From positions 10,667,001 to 10,731,000 of the forward strand of contig CM072877.1 in assembly GCA_036937835.1 (NCBI GenBank): DNA of 64,000 bases, given 5' to 3'. Numbering within the stretch: position 1 is the first letter of the stretch; each line of letters begins with the position of its first letter. Under the pieces are notes generated by a model, which had not been told where the DNA came from, ran no database searches, and saw only the letters and a list, made by a program, of their open reading frames with translations. Both the position numbers and the translations under genes were made by a program. Shown here one piece after another: positions 62,421-64,000 of the stretch. The stretch comes from Pampus argenteus (Eukaryota > Chordata > Actinopteri > Scombriformes > Stromateidae).

Positions 62421-64000
62421 AAAAAAAAAAAATGTTTTCACCTTTTTTTTCCCCAGCTAAATTTAAAACAACAACAACAACAACGAAAAATTGAGATTCA
62501 AGTCACCTGGGATATGTAAAAGGAATATTTACAATGCTAAATAGGCACAGGTCACGTCTCCTGTAAATACATACTGTAACACTATAACATGCTCACCTCA
62601 TACATGAATTATAATGATCGGTTTGTTTAAATTATTCCCAGGGCTTTGATATTAAAATCCCTGTGATTGAGGCTTCATTCAGACCGGAATCCATCCATTT
62701 TAATCACTAACATTTAAACCCAATAAAATAAAAAGTGACATTGTGATCCTGAATACCTGTGACGAAAACAAATTAACCTCATTAGTAGAGACGGGCTCAT
62801 TTGTGCTTTTAATAATGTTTTTGGATCTTATAATGTCTGCAATATATTAATATCCTAAAATCCTTTGGACTACTTGAAATTGTTTATACATGTAAAACGC
62901 AGGGTGAAATTTACACCCATGGTAACTTTTTTTATTAATATTAAAAACTACTTTGTATTAAGCTATTTCACATCAGATAAAGCATTTTTTTCATTTCTGT
63001 TATATTATATTTGCACAGTATAGCTCTAAAGTTGCAATCATTGCCATGCATGTTATACAAACTTTATTTGGATTGTGATATTTTGGCTACTTGGATTCTG
63101 TGAGTGAAACTGAGAGAGGTAAAATCATAAAAACCTCCAAGAGCATTCAGGTGAACTTCTCCCATTCACCCCTCGATCGGTGGCCATACAAAAGCCTGGA
63201 TGGTCGGAGCATCGGTGCAGATGTGCTCCCCCCAGTGCGAGTCGTTGGACGCAGATTGCGGCAGGAAGACGCACTGCGGGAAAGGAGAGGGGGGTGCCAT
63301 TGTACGATATGGCCCCGGGGCACCCCGTGGATTTCAGATCCCGAGTTGCGATGGTCGACCATTAGCTCCTTTTCAGTTTGGAACAATAAGTCTCAACCCT
63401 TTGATTCCGCCCCACACCCACCCCCCCTGTCCTTAGAGACAAACACCAGTGCTGTAGTTTCACTCTGGTCTGCAGGTCCGACGCTTCACTGAGGACCATA
63501 ATCTTAGCATCCAGTCTGATATGGCCTAAAGGCTCCAAAACAGGTCTGAGGAGCAAGATGCTGTCTGCAGGTGCAATAATGTGTTTTCCCTTTACACTCA
63601 TACATGTGGTTATCAACTTGAAATGAATGAGCACCAGATTCATATTTTTCTGTAGCCTTTAGAACAATATTTTTTAACAGTTTTGTTTTCTGTGAAGTGA
63701 TACTTAAATATGATGACAGGTTGGGAATAACAGGAATTTAATAAAGGCAATAATTCAGCTCATACTACACTATCACCAGAGGATTCCCCTTTGCCTTCCC
63801 AGATACAAAACCATAGGTCCAGCACCAGGGGAACCTGGGGGAGACACAAGAGCCGCTCAATAGCTTTAAAGACATCAAACCCCAACCATACAAGCATTGT
63901 CCTGGGCCATGGACTTGGGGGAATAATTGTCATGCAAAAGGCAGACAGTAGAGAGAAAGAGACTGCAGAGCACAGAGCTCTCAGGGTGTCCAAAGGAGGG
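62421..64000. other. pou5f3 upstream region to the window edge
   Basis: AT-rich to about 63100, with a Sox/POU-like composite at 63039-63053, then a CpG-rich block at 63170-63490 with two perfect palindromes (63312-63321 and 63351-63362). The last 300 bp look like ordinary noncoding or repeat DNA. No exon of npdc1, the gene expected next to pou5f3, was recognised. Confidence 0.45.

Noticed and set aside
62156..62421. Short frames on both strands upstream of pou5f3
   Set aside because: They overlap the putative promoter, lack homology and have no splice connection to the gene.
63091..63492. A 133-codon plus-strand frame in the CpG-rich block, plus overlapping frames on both strands
   Set aside because: Several frames are open at once, as expected for GC-rich DNA; none resembles NPDC1 or another known protein.
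63760..63993. A 77-codon minus-strand frame with hydrophobic stretches
   Set aside because: No recognised family; the region has the look of unclassified repeat DNA and the window ends here.

Overview
The window is vertebrate nuclear DNA, most likely from a ray-finned (teleost, probably percomorph) fish. It has multi-exon genes with GT-AG introns, many CA/GT, CT and AT microsatellites, fish-type LINE remnants and short terminal-inverted-repeat elements. It also has the gene order nsmf - pnpla7 - clic3 - fut7 - pou5f3. The first four correspond to a human 9q34.3 neighbourhood (NSMF, PNPLA7, CLIC3, FUT7). pou5f3 beside fut7 is the ancestral location of that POU class V gene, which placental mammals have lost.

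Layout. Positions 1-8817 are the start of nsmf intron 1. The first coding exon of nsmf lies at 8818-8888 on the minus strand, and the rest of the gene is off the left edge. Positions 8889-27119 are an 18 kb intergenic stretch with microsatellites, LINE fragments and a few high-complexity blocks that could be conserved regulatory DNA. pnpla7 (minus, 27120-46408) was rebuilt exon by exon: 36 coding exons and about 1349 residues, with a membrane anchor, three cyclic-nucleotide-binding-like domains and a patatin lipase domain with an intact Ser-Asp dyad. clic3 (minus, 48234-50694, 6 exons, 239 aa) follows head-to-tail. fut7 (plus, 56248-57291, one coding exon, 347 aa) and pou5f3 (minus, 59613-61949, 5 exons, 477 aa) converge tail to tail. 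Positions 61950-64000 hold the pou5f3 upstream region, with candidate promoter motifs and a CpG-rich block.

The genes are not a functional unit: lipid metabolism (pnpla7), a GST-fold redox/chloride-channel protein (clic3), selectin-ligand-type fucosylation (fut7), early-embryo transcription (pou5f3) and a synapto-nuclear/GnRH-neuron factor (nsmf). They are linked by old conserved synteny. The most useful outcomes are the full exon models, the nsmf exon (too short to show up as a plain ORF), a hAT-type insertion with an 8-bp target-site duplication, and Sox/POU-like and NR5A-like motifs upstream of pou5f3. I found no operon-like, CRISPR, tRNA or rRNA features, and nothing that clearly amounts to an undescribed system.
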